DNA from: Spirochaetota bacterium
GTDB lineage: Bacteria; Spirochaetota; UBA4802; UBA5550
NCBI GenBank assembly: GCA_017999915.1
Contig: JAGNKX010000011.1
Span: 1 to 64,000 of the forward strand
Reading direction: 5' to 3'
DNA length: 64,000 nt
Shown piece by piece: positions 42,267 to 51,138 of this stretch. Made by a program: the position numbers and the translations under genes. The notes beneath the pieces are model-generated. The model had not been told where the DNA came from and did no database searches. It worked only from the letters and a program-made list of their open reading frames with translations. The first letter of the stretch is position 1. Every line of letters starts with the position of its first letter.

Positions 42267-43421
42267 TCAGCCGAAACGGCGGGCCGCTTCCATCATAGCG
42301 AACGCGTTCGTGAGGGGAATATTGGGGGGATATTCGCATCCCGGAGCGAGGATATAGCCTCCATCCTTCCCCAATACGTCAATCTGTCTTTTACACGCAT
42401 CCATTACCTGTTCCGGCGTGCCGTGTATCAGAAGCTGCGTGGGAATATACCCGATGATCGTGGTCCGATCGCCATAGCGTCGTTTCAAATCAGCGTCCGT
42501 GGCGCAGTCATGGGGTAGATGGGCGATGCTCATCACGTGCGGCTCCATCCATTTCAGCATAAGATCCGCATAGGGGCCGTGACCGCAGTTGTGTACGCCG
42601 ACAAAGCACTTCTTCCGCCTGATTGCCCTGCTTATCTCCCGGGCACACGGGCCTTCGATGCGCTCCCAGATTTCCCGCGGCAGTCCGTTTTCACCGGCAT
42701 AGAGCGTGTCTATAGCCACCGCCGGTATCCCCGCGTCGCACTGTGCCTCGGCGTACCGCACCAGGGTTTCGGTCACCGCTTCGCAGGCCTTCTGCACTTT
42801 GTCGGGATACCGCACGCAATCCCGGAAGAACTGTTCCGCGCCCCTGAGCATGCTGAGCACCCCCGCGGGACCGAACACGAACCCTCCCACGAGGCCCCGC
42901 ATACCGACACGCCGCACCATGATATGGCACAATTTCAGGAACTCCCCCATGCGCCGCCAGTCACCGTCTCCCAGCGGTTTTAATTTTCCATAATCGTCCG
43001 GGGTTTTTATGAGGGGTTTCCTGTAATCGGGCCGCGCGGTTGAATCGTCAGGATAAATCATCGCCTGCCCGAAATCGGCCGCCTCGACCGAAAGATCGAG
43101 CATGAGAACGATCAGATCGCCCCCGATGAACTCGAAGCCGGAATAGAACACATCGGCCGCCGCTTCCCCGTTGAGGGAAAGGTCAGGAAAGGTGATGCCC
43201 TTAATGGCGCGGGCCGCCGAACATACGAGAGGCGTCACCGGGACCCTATCGGTCTTTTCATGGTACAACGCGGCGAAGGTTCGTTCAACCGTGGTGAGGG
43301 ATGAGATTCTTCCCCGGAGGCTGACGGCCCGCGCGACGGCCTTCAACACCGGTTCAGGCACTTCACCAGGGGGAGGAACGATTCCCTCTCTCAATGACGA
43401 CAAGACCCTTCCAGCATTCAT
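42267..43421 (-). CDS. UroD/MtaA-family corrinoid methyltransferase
   Basis: A 384-residue uroporphyrinogen-decarboxylase-superfamily protein. A HxC pair in VHNCGHG (His277, Cys279) and Cys362 in LAPGCEYPPNIP reproduce the zinc site of MtaA/CmuA methyltransferases; true decarboxylases lack it. Other segments are VGGFVFGPAGVLSMLRG and IPAVAIDTLYAGENG. The first 40 residues are an extension not usual for MtaA. It probably moves a methyl group to or from the corrinoid protein; the donor is unknown. It is the first gene of the operon, transcribed from near 43450. Confidence 0.88.
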   Translation of the reverse strand: MNAGRVLSSLREGIVPPPGEVPEPVLKAVARAVSLRGRISSLTTVERTFAALYHEKTDRVPVTPLVCSAARAIKGITFPDLSLNGEAAADVFYSGFEFIGGDLIVLMLDLSVEAADFGQAMIYPDDSTARPDYRKPLIKTPDDYGKLKPLGDGDWRRMGEFLKLCHIMVRRVGMRGLVGGFVFGPAGVLSMLRGAEQFFRDCVRYPDKVQKACEAVTETLVRYAEAQCDAGIPAVAIDTLYAGENGLPREIWERIEGPCAREISRAIRRKKCFVGVHNCGHGPYADLMLKWMEPHVMSIAHLPHDCATDADLKRRYGDRTTIIGYIPTQLLIHGTPEQVMDACKRQIDVLGKDGGYILAPGCEYPPNIPLTNAFAMMEAARRFG

Positions 43422-44213
43422 CGCGGCACATTCCCATACGGATGATTTATAATAACGGTGTTTGGAACGGCATATTACGTCAATAAAAATTTATAAATAA
43501 CAGTTATTCAAATAATTGATAAACAAAGGGCGTCATGATGATAGCCCCGATGAAATGGCCCAGAGCCTTTATCTTACTTTTACTTTTTAGGAAATTGCAT
43601 TCTCATAAGAATAGGTCCGCGGGACACGATGAGTTTTATCCGAATTTGCCCCCTCTCAAATTAAGCCCCTTCCGTCAGAAAAAGCGCCGGACAGAGGCTT
43701 AAAATTTCGTGCGCACTGTGAAAATTGAGTAGAATTCCTGAAAAGTCGAAAAGAATGCCTACCCGCGGATTAGTACAACAGCAGTCAGCAATATTTACAA
43801 AAAAATTTTAAGTATTATTGAGTAAAACTGAGCATCATGGCCCTTTCTTCATTCTGAAATATCCGCCATGAAGCAAGTGCGTCATCCATAATTTCCGCCA
43901 TTCCCGGTCGGCCAGGATGAATGAACGGCGATGACGCATGATGAAAACTATCTGTAATTTTATACGCGCCCCCGTCGGGGTACGGGGGGGGTGATGGGTT
44001 GGGGCCAGGAAGGCGAAGGCTGCAGGAAATGATACGCTGATTTCTTGATGCGAGGCGATTCATTGCTCGTCCGCCTCGTGCCTCGACTACGCTCGGCAAC
44101 CGAGGCGTTATTGACACATTAAGTTTAGACGGTTGGTGAGCCTGTTGAACCACGGCGGAATCGGCGACCTCCGTGTCGCCTGCTCGCTGATGAATCGACC
44201 GCGTTGAAAATTA
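43422..44213. other. 790-bp non-coding region with a repeat
   Basis: 43422-43580 is the upstream region of the corrinoid operon. 43582-43707 is a repeat copy. The rest (43708-44213) is mixed: AT-rich up to 43830, then segments such as GGGGTACGGGGGGGGTGATG (43976) and CCTCGACTACGCTCGGCAAC (44082) related to dispersed repeats. A possible 112-residue frame on the minus strand (43815-44153) has no protein-like features. Confidence 0.5.
43582..43707 (+). repeat. 126-bp repeat, right of the corrinoid operon
   Basis: The first 24 bases equal 40717-40740. It ends GGACAGAGGCTTAAAATTT, matching the right end of the copies at 3510 and 8484. The middle differs, but the length is similar, so this is a diverged full-length family member. 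Confidence 0.75.
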
Positions 44214-46859
44214 CTAGCCCAGTTTCGCCCGGCTCGCCTCTAACTTCCCGAGTATCTCGGCGAAGCCGGCGCGCTTCGACTTCTCGTTCTCGATGACCTC
44301 CGCCGGCGCCTTGCCGGTGAAGTTCTCGTTGGCCAGCTTCTTCTCGATCTTGTCCAGCTCGGTCCGGGCCCGGGCGATCTCCTTGTCGATGCGGGCGCGC
44401 TCCTTCTCGAAATCGATGAGCCCCTTCAGGGGGATGAATATCTCGATGTCGTTCATGACGGCGGAGGCGTCGGTGCCGGAGGGTGCGTAGGCCGGGTCCA
44501 TCGCGATGGCGTCAACCTTGGCCAGGGCCTTGATGTGCATCCCTTCCCTCTTTATGATCGCGGCTGCCGATTCGCTGGCGGTCTTGAACACCACCGGGGC
44601 CTTCTTGTCGGGGGGCACGTTCATTTCGCCCCGGATGTTCCTGATCCAGTAGACGATCTCCTGGAAGATACGGGTCTCCTCCGATTCGGAGGTGAAATCG
44701 AACTCGGGACGCGGCGCGGGCCACTGCGACACCAGGATGAGGCCGTCCTTCGGCCCCTTGATCTTGTCCCAGATCTCCTCCGTGATAAAGGGCATGAAGG
44801 GATGCATGAGCTGCATCGATCTCTTCAGCACGTAAAAGAGCACCTGCCGGGCCGTGTCGGAGCTTTTCGCCGACCCTCCCTCCTTGTCATAGAGGCGCTG
44901 CTTGGTGAGCTCGATATACCAGTCGCAGACCTCGTGCCACCAGAAGGCGTAGACCCCGTGGGCCGCGTCGTTGAACTTGTACTCCTCGAAGCCGCGCTGG
45001 ACCTCGCGGATCGCCTCGTTCAGCCGGTGCAGGATCCACCGGTCGAAGACCTCGAGCTCGTCGGTGACCAGGTCCCGCTCCTTGAAATCGCCCCCCAGGT
45101 TCATCATGATGAAGCGCGTGGCGTTCCAGATCTTGTTGCAGAAGGTGCGGTATCCCTCGATCCGCTTTTCCGAGAGGATGATGTCGCGGCCCTGGGCCGC
45201 CAGCATCGCCAGGGTGAAGCGGAGGGCGTCGGTCCCGTACTGGTCCATCATCACGATCGGGTCGATGACGTTGCCCCGGGACTTGCTCATCTTGGCGCCG
45301 TGCTCGTCCCGTATCAGGGCGTGTATGTAGACGTCGCGGAAGGGAACGTCTCCCATGAACTTCAGGCCCATCATGATCATCCGCGCCACCCAGAAGAAGA
45401 TGATGTCAAAGGCGGTGACGAGGACGCTCGTGGGATAGTACTTCTCGAGGGCCGGGGTCTTGTCGGGCCAGCCCAGCGTTGAAAAGGGCCAGAGGCCGGA
45501 GGAGAACCAGGTGTCCAGGACATCCTCGTCCTGCCTGATCTTCTTCGACTTGCACTTCTCGCACTCCGTCGGGTCGTCCACCTGCACGGTGATGTGGCCG
45601 CAGTCGTCGCAGTAGAAGGCCGGTATCCGGTGGCCCCACCAGAGCTGACGCGAGATGCACCAGTCCCTGATGTTGCGCATCCACTCGAAATAGGTCTTTT
45701 CCCAGTTCTTCGGCACGAAGCGGATGCGGCCGTCCTCCACGGCCTGGATGCCGGCGTCCGCCAGGGGCTTGATCTTCACGAACCACTGCTTGGACAGGTA
45801 CGGCTCGATGATGGTGCGGCACCGGTAGCAGTGCCCCACGGCGTGCATGTGCTTCTCTATCTTGACGAGGAGGCCCTGCTTCTCCAGGTCCTCCACCACT
45901 TTCTTGCGCGCGTCGAAGCGCGACAGTCCCCTGTAGGGGCCGCCGTTCTCGTTGATGAATCCGTTCTTGTCGAGGATGTTGATCTCCTCCAGGCCGTGGC
46001 GCTTGCCCATGTCGAAGTCATTGGGGTCGTGGGCCGGGGTCACCTTCACCAGGCCGGTGCCGAACTCCTTGTCCACGAAGTGGTCCGCGAAAATGGGTAT
46101 CCGGCGGTCCATGAGGGGAAGCACCACCATCTTCCCTACCATGTCCTTGTAGCGCTCGTCGTCCGGGTTCACCGCCACGCCGGTGTCGCCCAGCATGGTC
46201 TCGGGCCGGGTAGTGGCCACCACGATGAAGTCATTGGAGTCGGCCATCGGGTACTTGATGTGCCAGAGGTGTCCCTCCAGCTCCTGGTACTCGGTCTCGA
46301 TGTCGGACAGGGCGGTCTCGCACCGGGGGCACCAGTTGATGATGCGGTAGCCCTGGTAGACGAGGCCTTCTTTGTACAGCGTGGCGAAGACCGTGTGCAC
46401 CGCCCGGGAAAGGCCCTTGTCCAGGGTGAAGCGCTCGCGCTCCCAGTCGCAGGAGCAGCCGAGGCGACGCAGCTGGTTCTGGATCTGGCCGCCGGAGTGC
46501 TCCTTCCATTGCCAGACCCGCTTTTCAAAGGCCTCGCGGCCCAGGTCGTCCTTGGTCTTCCCTTCTTCTTTTAACAGACGCTCCACCACGTTCTGCGTGG
46601 CGATCCCGGCATGGTCCATGCCGGGCATCCAGAGGGCGGACTTGCCCATCATCCGCTGCCACCGGGTGAGGATGTCCTGGAGGGTGTTGTTCAGGGCGTG
46701 GCCGATATGGAGGGTGCCGGTGACGTTGGGCGGCGGGATGACGATGCAGTAGGGCTCCTTGCCGTCATCTTCCCGGGCGTGAAAGTATTTTCCCTCTTCC
46801 CAGAGGCGGTACCATTTTTCCTCGGTCTGTTTCGGATCGTATGATGATGGGAGTTCCAT
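44214..46859 (-). CDS. valS: valyl-tRNA synthetase
   Basis: An 881-residue class-I synthetase. The HIGH region is PPPNVTGTLHIGHALNNTLQ, the editing domain follows (VVATTRPETMLGDTGVAVNP), and the KMSKS loop is GAKMSKSRGNVIDP. A WCISRQLWWGHRIPAFYCDD segment and CGHITVQVDDPTECEKC zinc-type cysteines lie between. The C-terminal coiled-coil arm (FEKERARIDKEIARARTELD) contacts tRNA. It charges tRNA-Val and edits misactivated threonine. A 23-bp hairpin lies just upstream. Confidence 0.97.
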   Translation of the reverse strand: MELPSSYDPKQTEEKWYRLWEEGKYFHAREDDGKEPYCIVIPPPNVTGTLHIGHALNNTLQDILTRWQRMMGKSALWMPGMDHAGIATQNVVERLLKEEGKTKDDLGREAFEKRVWQWKEHSGGQIQNQLRRLGCSCDWERERFTLDKGLSRAVHTVFATLYKEGLVYQGYRIINWCPRCETALSDIETEYQELEGHLWHIKYPMADSNDFIVVATTRPETMLGDTGVAVNPDDERYKDMVGKMVVLPLMDRRIPIFADHFVDKEFGTGLVKVTPAHDPNDFDMGKRHGLEEINILDKNGFINENGGPYRGLSRFDARKKVVEDLEKQGLLVKIEKHMHAVGHCYRCRTIIEPYLSKQWFVKIKPLADAGIQAVEDGRIRFVPKNWEKTYFEWMRNIRDWCISRQLWWGHRIPAFYCDDCGHITVQVDDPTECEKCKSKKIRQDEDVLDTWFSSGLWPFSTLGWPDKTPALEKYYPTSVLVTAFDIIFFWVARMIMMGLKFMGDVPFRDVYIHALIRDEHGAKMSKSRGNVIDPIVMMDQYGTDALRFTLAMLAAQGRDIILSEKRIEGYRTFCNKIWNATRFIMMNLGGDFKERDLVTDELEVFDRWILHRLNEAIREVQRGFEEYKFNDAAHGVYAFWWHEVCDWYIELTKQRLYDKEGGSAKSSDTARQVLFYVLKRSMQLMHPFMPFITEEIWDKIKGPKDGLILVSQWPAPRPEFDFTSESEETRIFQEIVYWIRNIRGEMNVPPDKKAPVVFKTASESAAAIIKREGMHIKALAKVDAIAMDPAYAPSGTDASAVMNDIEIFIPLKGLIDFEKERARIDKEIARARTELDKIEKKLANENFTGKAPAEVIENEKSKRAGFAEILGKLEASRAKLG

Positions 46860-46877
46860 AGGCTAATTCTCTTCTTT

Positions 46878-46928
46878 TATTATATGCGATAAGCGGGGCG
46901 CCTTGCGCCCCGCTTATCGCATATAATA
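46878..46928. promoter_or_regulatory. 23-bp perfect hairpin between the deacetylase-like gene and valS
   Basis: TATTATATGCGATAAGCGGG GCG (46878-46900) pairs perfectly with its complement at 46906-46928 around a 5-base loop CCTTG. It lies 19 bases before the valS start and 12 bases after the upstream gene's stop. No T run follows in the minus direction, so it may be a leader structure, a mRNA processing site or a bidirectional terminator. Confidence 0.6.
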
Positions 46929-46940
46929 TACATTTCTGTG

Positions 46941-47954
46941 TCAATACATTTTCATGGCCCGACGGAGGCCGTCGTGGAGATCGCCGAAAACCCACTGTCC
47001 CGCTGCGATCTCCTTTCTTTTAGAATCGAGGATCCAGAGGAACCGCTTGATGCCCACCGGCTCCTGGCCGTTGGCGTGGACCAGGATGATGCTGCCGCCG
47101 GCGGGCCATTGCTTCTTGCCGAGCCAGGCGTCGCTCCCCAGCGGGATGAGGCCGTACCCGGCAACCCCGTTAAAAAGAGCTTTATTGGAAACCAGTCCCG
47201 GAAAACGGAAAAAGACAGACGGCACCAGACCCGATTCCAGCATCGTGATCTCGTTCCGCATCACCTCTTCATCGAGCTTGCTCCCCACGTCGAGGAGAAA
47301 ATTCTTCCACAGGGGGGCCCGCTTCTTGTACCGGTGATGATAGGTATGGTTGACCCAGGTCACGGCTAGGTCATTGCGCCGGGCGAGGCCGCAAAGCCAT
47401 AGCAGGTCCCCGGGATGTTTCTCAATCCACAGGCCGCTCACGGCCAGGGCCACCGGCACCGGCCGATGGTAAGGGCCGTAGTCCCTCACAAGCCTGTTAA
47501 ACATGGCGCGGTCCAGGGGAAGCCCCGTGGGGCAGAGGTCCACGGTGCAGTATACGTCCCTGTCGCTTCCCGGGATATGGGTGATTCCCGCGTTCTGCAG
47601 GCGCCATGAGTTCTGCCCGGCAAAACGGATGGCCCTGGAGTAGGCAAACCCCTTCCGCCGCCCCAGGATATCGTTCAATCTCTTCTTTAAAATAAGATAT
47701 TTGCCCACGGGAACGATCTCGGTCCGCAGCGTCTCCGGGTCCACGGCAAGGTAATGCTCCGACCCGTTCATCCGGAACCTGCGCAGGGCTATGAGGGCGA
47801 GCCTTTTTTCCTTCGTGTGCAGCTCCGCGGTAAAGAAACGGTATTCCCTGATAAGGGCAGCCCGGGACGGGACAGCCCCTCCCAGGACCAGCGCGAGAGC
47901 CAGGAGCGCCGCCGGAACGGCCCCGCTATTTTTAATGCAGATACCCATGTTCAA
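46941..47954 (-). CDS. exported polysaccharide-deacetylase-like protein
   Basis: A 337-residue protein with a signal peptide (VPAALLALALVLGGAVPSRA). Features of the NodB/polysaccharide deacetylase fold are visible: an early TVDLCPT strand (where the catalytic D-D pair would be; only one Asp here), VPVALAVSGLWIEKHPGDLL, the zinc-type WVNHTYHHRY (H-x-x-x-H), VFFRFPG and a late IILVHANGQ His. The first Asp motif is degenerate, so activity is uncertain. The likely target is envelope polysaccharide. It lies upstream of valS on the same strand with a hairpin between. Confidence 0.68.
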   Translation of the reverse strand: MNMGICIKNSGAVPAALLALALVLGGAVPSRAALIREYRFFTAELHTKEKRLALIALRRFRMNGSEHYLAVDPETLRTEIVPVGKYLILKKRLNDILGRRKGFAYSRAIRFAGQNSWRLQNAGITHIPGSDRDVYCTVDLCPTGLPLDRAMFNRLVRDYGPYHRPVPVALAVSGLWIEKHPGDLLWLCGLARRNDLAVTWVNHTYHHRYKKRAPLWKNFLLDVGSKLDEEVMRNEITMLESGLVPSVFFRFPGLVSNKALFNGVAGYGLIPLGSDAWLGKKQWPAGGSIILVHANGQEPVGIKRFLWILDSKRKEIAAGQWVFGDLHDGLRRAMKMY

Positions 47955-48132
47955 TAATTTCCAATGTCCAGAGAATAAGCGGGGGATGTCGCAAATCTGT
48001 CAATAATAAATCCCCGCTGCCATGTCGTTCCATCATCGCCACCTTGATGCGGCCGCTACGGCGAAGACCTTTGCATCCTGTCATCGTATATCTTTATAAA
48101 ACACCGCTTTATTCCGATACTATCTATAGCCT

Positions 48133-49347
48133 ATGGACCCAGTACAGACCATACTCATTGTCGAAGACGAAGCCATTACCGGCATATCCCAAGCCAGGAC
48201 CCTCGAACATGAAGGTTACAATGTCATTCATGTCCTGAGCGGCGAAGAGGCCATCGACCTGTTCCGCAGCCATGAACAAACCATAGACCTCATCCTCATG
48301 GATATTGACCTGGGCGGCGGCATGGACGGCACCGAGGCCGCCCGGGAAATCCTGAAGGTCTACGATGTGCCGGTGCTCTTCCTGTCATCCCACACGGAAA
48401 AGGAAATCGTCGAAAAAACGGAAAAAATAACATCCTACGGCTATGTCGTAAAAAACAGCGGCATCACCGTGCTTGCCGCTTCCATCAAGATGGCCTTCAA
48501 GCTCCACGAGGCCCACAGGAACATCGGGGAGCACAAACAGGAGATCGAAGCAGCCTACGAGGAGCTGCAGGCCACCAACGAACAGCTGGAGGCGGCCAAC
48601 GCCGAGCTTATGCTGTTTCAGCGTGAGCTCATGGAGCGCGAAAGGATACTCAAGGAGAGCGAAACCCATTACCGCCTCCTGGCGGAGAACATGGACGATG
48701 TCGTCTGGGTAATGGGCAACGATTTCCGCTTTACCTACATCAGCCCTTCCATACGCAAGCTTCGCGGTATCGATCCCGAAGAGGCCATGGAGGAGTCGCC
48801 CACTGACACATTCCCTCACGAATCACTGCCGCAGCTGTTCCAGGCATACGGCAAAGGACTGCAGGCCATGACGGACGGACATATCCAGGACTGCCGCGTT
48901 GAAGTCGAGCAGTACCGTAAAGACGGCTCGACGGTATGGGTTGAAATATTGTTCAAGGTCCTCCGTGACGACAGGGGCGAGCAGATAGGATTCATGGGAG
49001 TGTCCCGCGACATATCCGCGCGCAAAAAACTGGAGAATGTGCTCAAGGAGAACGAGGAGCGCTACCGGCAGCTGGTGGATAACGCCGGCGAGGCCATCGT
49101 CGTGGCCCAGGATAACAGGCTCAAATTCACGAACCCCATGGCGAGCACCCTGACCGGCTTTACCGGGGAAGAGCTGCAATCGCGCCCCTTCATCGAATTC
49201 GTTCATCCCAACGACAGGGCCCTGGTGGCGAGCCGCCATGCCGCCCGTTTTACCGGCGGTGAATCGCCGCCGGTGTACCAGTTCAGGCTTCTCAACAAGG
49301 ACGGAGGATACCGGTGGATCGAAATCAACGTGGTCGGATTCATGTGA
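48133..49347 (+). CDS. N-terminal part of a hybrid response regulator / PAS sensor kinase (ends at an in-frame TGA)
   Basis: This part encodes 404 residues. A receiver domain (residues 3-122) starts with TILIVEDEAITGISQ, has the phosphoacceptor Asp57 in LILMDIDLG and Lys107 in YVVKNSG. A coiled coil (125-175, EIEAAYEELQATNEQLEAAN) and two PAS domains (about 180-295 and 300-404) follow. The frame stops at TGA (49345) inside the PAC segment ...RWIEINVVGFM. The same frame continues after it as EKSPATLNFFKDITERKLAE, where related PAC segments have a Trp. A TGG-to-TGA change would explain this. As written, the product is a receiver-PAS-PAS protein without kinase. Confidence 0.8.
   Translation: MDPVQTILIVEDEAITGISQARTLEHEGYNVIHVLSGEEAIDLFRSHEQTIDLILMDIDLGGGMDGTEAAREILKVYDVPVLFLSSHTEKEIVEKTEKITSYGYVVKNSGITVLAASIKMAFKLHEAHRNIGEHKQEIEAAYEELQATNEQLEAANAELMLFQRELMERERILKESETHYRLLAENMDDVVWVMGNDFRFTYISPSIRKLRGIDPEEAMEESPTDTFPHESLPQLFQAYGKGLQAMTDGHIQDCRVEVEQYRKDGSTVWVEILFKVLRDDRGEQIGFMGVSRDISARKKLENVLKENEERYRQLVDNAGEAIVVAQDNRLKFTNPMASTLTGFTGEELQSRPFIEFVHPNDRALVASRHAARFTGGESPPVYQFRLLNKDGGYRWIEINVVGFM
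49345..49347 (+). other. in-frame TGA interrupting the sensor kinase gene
   Basis: The codon follows ATG and precedes GAG AAA TCA; frames either side are continuous over 757 codons. The expected residue is Trp (TGG). No other stop or shift is seen. It may be a nonsense mutation, a base error in the sequence, or a recently inactivated gene. Confidence 0.8.
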
Positions 49348-49461
49348 GAGAAATCACCGGCGACCCTGAACTTCTTCAAGGATATCACGGAACGGAAGCT
49401 GGCGGAGATACGGCTCAGGGAGAGCGAGGAGCGATTCCGCACCCTCATCGAAAGCGCACCC

Positions 49462-50406
49462 ATGGCCATTGCCATCTCGCGGAACACGACGTTTATCTAC
49501 GTGAACCGGATGTTCACAAACATGTTCGGCTACAGCTCTTCGGAAGAGCTGATCGGGCGGCCCATCGGCGATATGGTCGCCGAACAGGACGCTCCCGTCT
49601 TCATCAACCGGGCCAGAAAACGCGAGGAAGGCGCGGACGTTGAGAATCAATACGAAACAACGGGACTCCGGCCGGACGGGAGCCGGTTCCCCATCACCGG
49701 AGCGGTAGCCCGGGTCAATCTTCCCGACGGTCCGGCGTCCATCGGTTTTTTCCAGGACATCACCAGTCACAGGAACGCCGAAGAGGCGCTGGAGAAAACG
49801 GTCATGGAAAAGGAGATACTGCTGAAGGAGCTCCATCACCGGGTGAAGAACAACCTCAATGTCGTTTCCAGCCTCCTCGGGCTGGAGATGGAAAAACTGG
49901 CCGACGAGGGCGCGCGGCAGGTCTTCACCAACGCCCTGTCGCGAATCAACTCGATGGCGGTAATCTATGAACAGCTCAACCGGACATCCAAACTGGCCGA
50001 AGTGAACCTGGGTCTGTATATAATGGACCTGGCGGAACTGACATTTAAAACCTATGCCCAAGATCCGCAATGTATTCATCTTGAAACCAGGACCGTCGAT
50101 ATGGAGCTTGACATCAAGCGCGCCGTGCCCCTGGGGATCATTCTGAACGAGCTCGTCTCAAATGCGATAAAAAGCGCCTATCCCCCGGGAGTGAAAGGCA
50201 CAATCAGGATCGACCTGGAAAACACCGGTGGCAGGATAACCCTGCGCGTGTCCGACGACGGCCCGGGGTTCCCTCCCGGATTCGATCCCGAAATCACCGA
50301 CACCCTGGGATTGAAGCTGGTTTCCACCCTGGCAAAACAGATCGACGCAGACCTGACCATAAAAAATGGGAAAGGTGCGACCGTAGAGGTGGCATTCACG
50401 CTGTGA
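49462..50406 (+). CDS. C-terminal part of the sensor kinase: PAS plus HisKA_2/HATPase (same frame as 48133)
   Basis: From the first ATG after the in-frame stop, 314 residues. It starts in a third PAS domain (ISRNTTFIYVNRMFTNMFGY), then the HisKA_2 phosphoacceptor LKELHHRVKNNLNVVSSLLG, and the HATPase boxes N (NELVSNAIKSAYP) and G (VSDDGPGFPPGF, LGLKLVSTLAKQI). This kinase type usually signals to response regulators or anti-sigma systems. The true PAS start lies before the TGA, so an independent protein from here would have a truncated PAS. No good ribosome site precedes 49462. Confidence 0.75.
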   Translation: MAIAISRNTTFIYVNRMFTNMFGYSSSEELIGRPIGDMVAEQDAPVFINRARKREEGADVENQYETTGLRPDGSRFPITGAVARVNLPDGPASIGFFQDITSHRNAEEALEKTVMEKEILLKELHHRVKNNLNVVSSLLGLEMEKLADEGARQVFTNALSRINSMAVIYEQLNRTSKLAEVNLGLYIMDLAELTFKTYAQDPQCIHLETRTVDMELDIKRAVPLGIILNELVSNAIKSAYPPGVKGTIRIDLENTGGRITLRVSDDGPGFPPGFDPEITDTLGLKLVSTLAKQIDADLTIKNGKGATVEVAFTL

Positions 50407-50423
50407 CAGATCTCGCCGTTGAC

Positions 50424-51077
50424 TCATTTTCCTTCTATAAGGTTCGGGAGCTCGTCCCTGTCCCCTTTTTTTACGGGGAAATGGGTCCTGAGGACCTCGC
50501 CGGCGCGCTCCACGGCCCGGCAGATGGCCTCTCCCTGCCTGCCATTCTTGATGCCGTCGACGATCATCGCCACGATCTCTTTCCAGGCGTCGTCCCCCAC
50601 TTTGGCATGGATGCCGCGGTCGCCGAGGACCCATACCTTCCTCTCGAAAATGGATACGTATATCAGCACGCCCGTTTCGTCCTTCGTGCGGTGGAGGCCC
50701 TTCTCGTAGAAGCTCGCCAGGGCTGCCGTGCGCACCTCGTCCAGCATCTCATCCTCGGAGATGAAGAGCCTCCTGAGCAACGCCACGTTGCCGAACATGA
50801 GGTACCCGGCGAGGAAGAGTACCGCCTCGATGCCGAGGAAGACCCACAGGTCCCCCATGACCACGCGGACCAGCGGCCCGGCGAAGTAGGTCCCCACGAT
50901 GGCAATCGGCACCGACAGGGCCATCGCGCCGATAACGCCGGACAGGGAATAGGCCCCGCTCGATGACACCACCATCGGCACGATCTCCCCTGACGTGGTC
51001 CCTTCGACCTTTTTCACCGTCGCCGTTATCCGCGCCCTGTCCTCTTCAGTAAGAAATCTGTTCACCAGGTTCTTCAT
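50424..51077 (-). CDS. TPM-domain membrane protein
   Basis: A 217-residue protein with an N-terminal TPM-like half (FLTEEDRARITATVKKVEGT, TSGEIVPMVVSSSG), two membrane spans (about 45-105: VIGAMALSVPIAIVGTYFAG and LWVFLGIEAVLFLAGYLMFG) and a C-terminal TPM half (TGVLIYVSIFERKVWVLGDR, GIHAKVGDDAWKEIVAMI). ATG at 51077 follows AGGAGG by 5 bases. It is the last of three TPM genes behind lemA. TPM proteins are membrane-associated and of uncertain biochemical role. Confidence 0.82.
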   Translation of the reverse strand: MKNLVNRFLTEEDRARITATVKKVEGTTSGEIVPMVVSSSGAYSLSGVIGAMALSVPIAIVGTYFAGPLVRVVMGDLWVFLGIEAVLFLAGYLMFGNVALLRRLFISEDEMLDEVRTAALASFYEKGLHRTKDETGVLIYVSIFERKVWVLGDRGIHAKVGDDAWKEIVAMIVDGIKNGRQGEAICRAVERAGEVLRTHFPVKKGDRDELPNLIEGK

Positions 51078-51138
51078 CACATCCTCCTATCACATGTCCC
51101 CGGGCGTTACGGGCCTGCGCGCCCCGGGTGAGCTTCTT

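Noticed and set aside
42267-43421. Uroporphyrinogen decarboxylase (hemE)
   Set aside because: The HxC...C zinc-site residues and the adjacent B12 protein show that it is an MtaA-type methyltransferase.
43815-44153. 112-residue minus-strand frame
   Set aside because: It lies in repeat-derived DNA, has no ribosome site and its composition (proline/serine runs from G-rich DNA) is not protein-like.
46878-46928. T-box riboswitch upstream of valS
   Set aside because: There is no specifier loop or T-box sequence; the leader is only about 80 bases and holds a simple hairpin.
49345-49347. TGA as selenocysteine
   Set aside because: The position aligns with a Trp in PAS/PAC segments, not a Cys, and no selenocysteine-insertion hairpin is evident just downstream. 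A TGG-to-TGA change explains it better.
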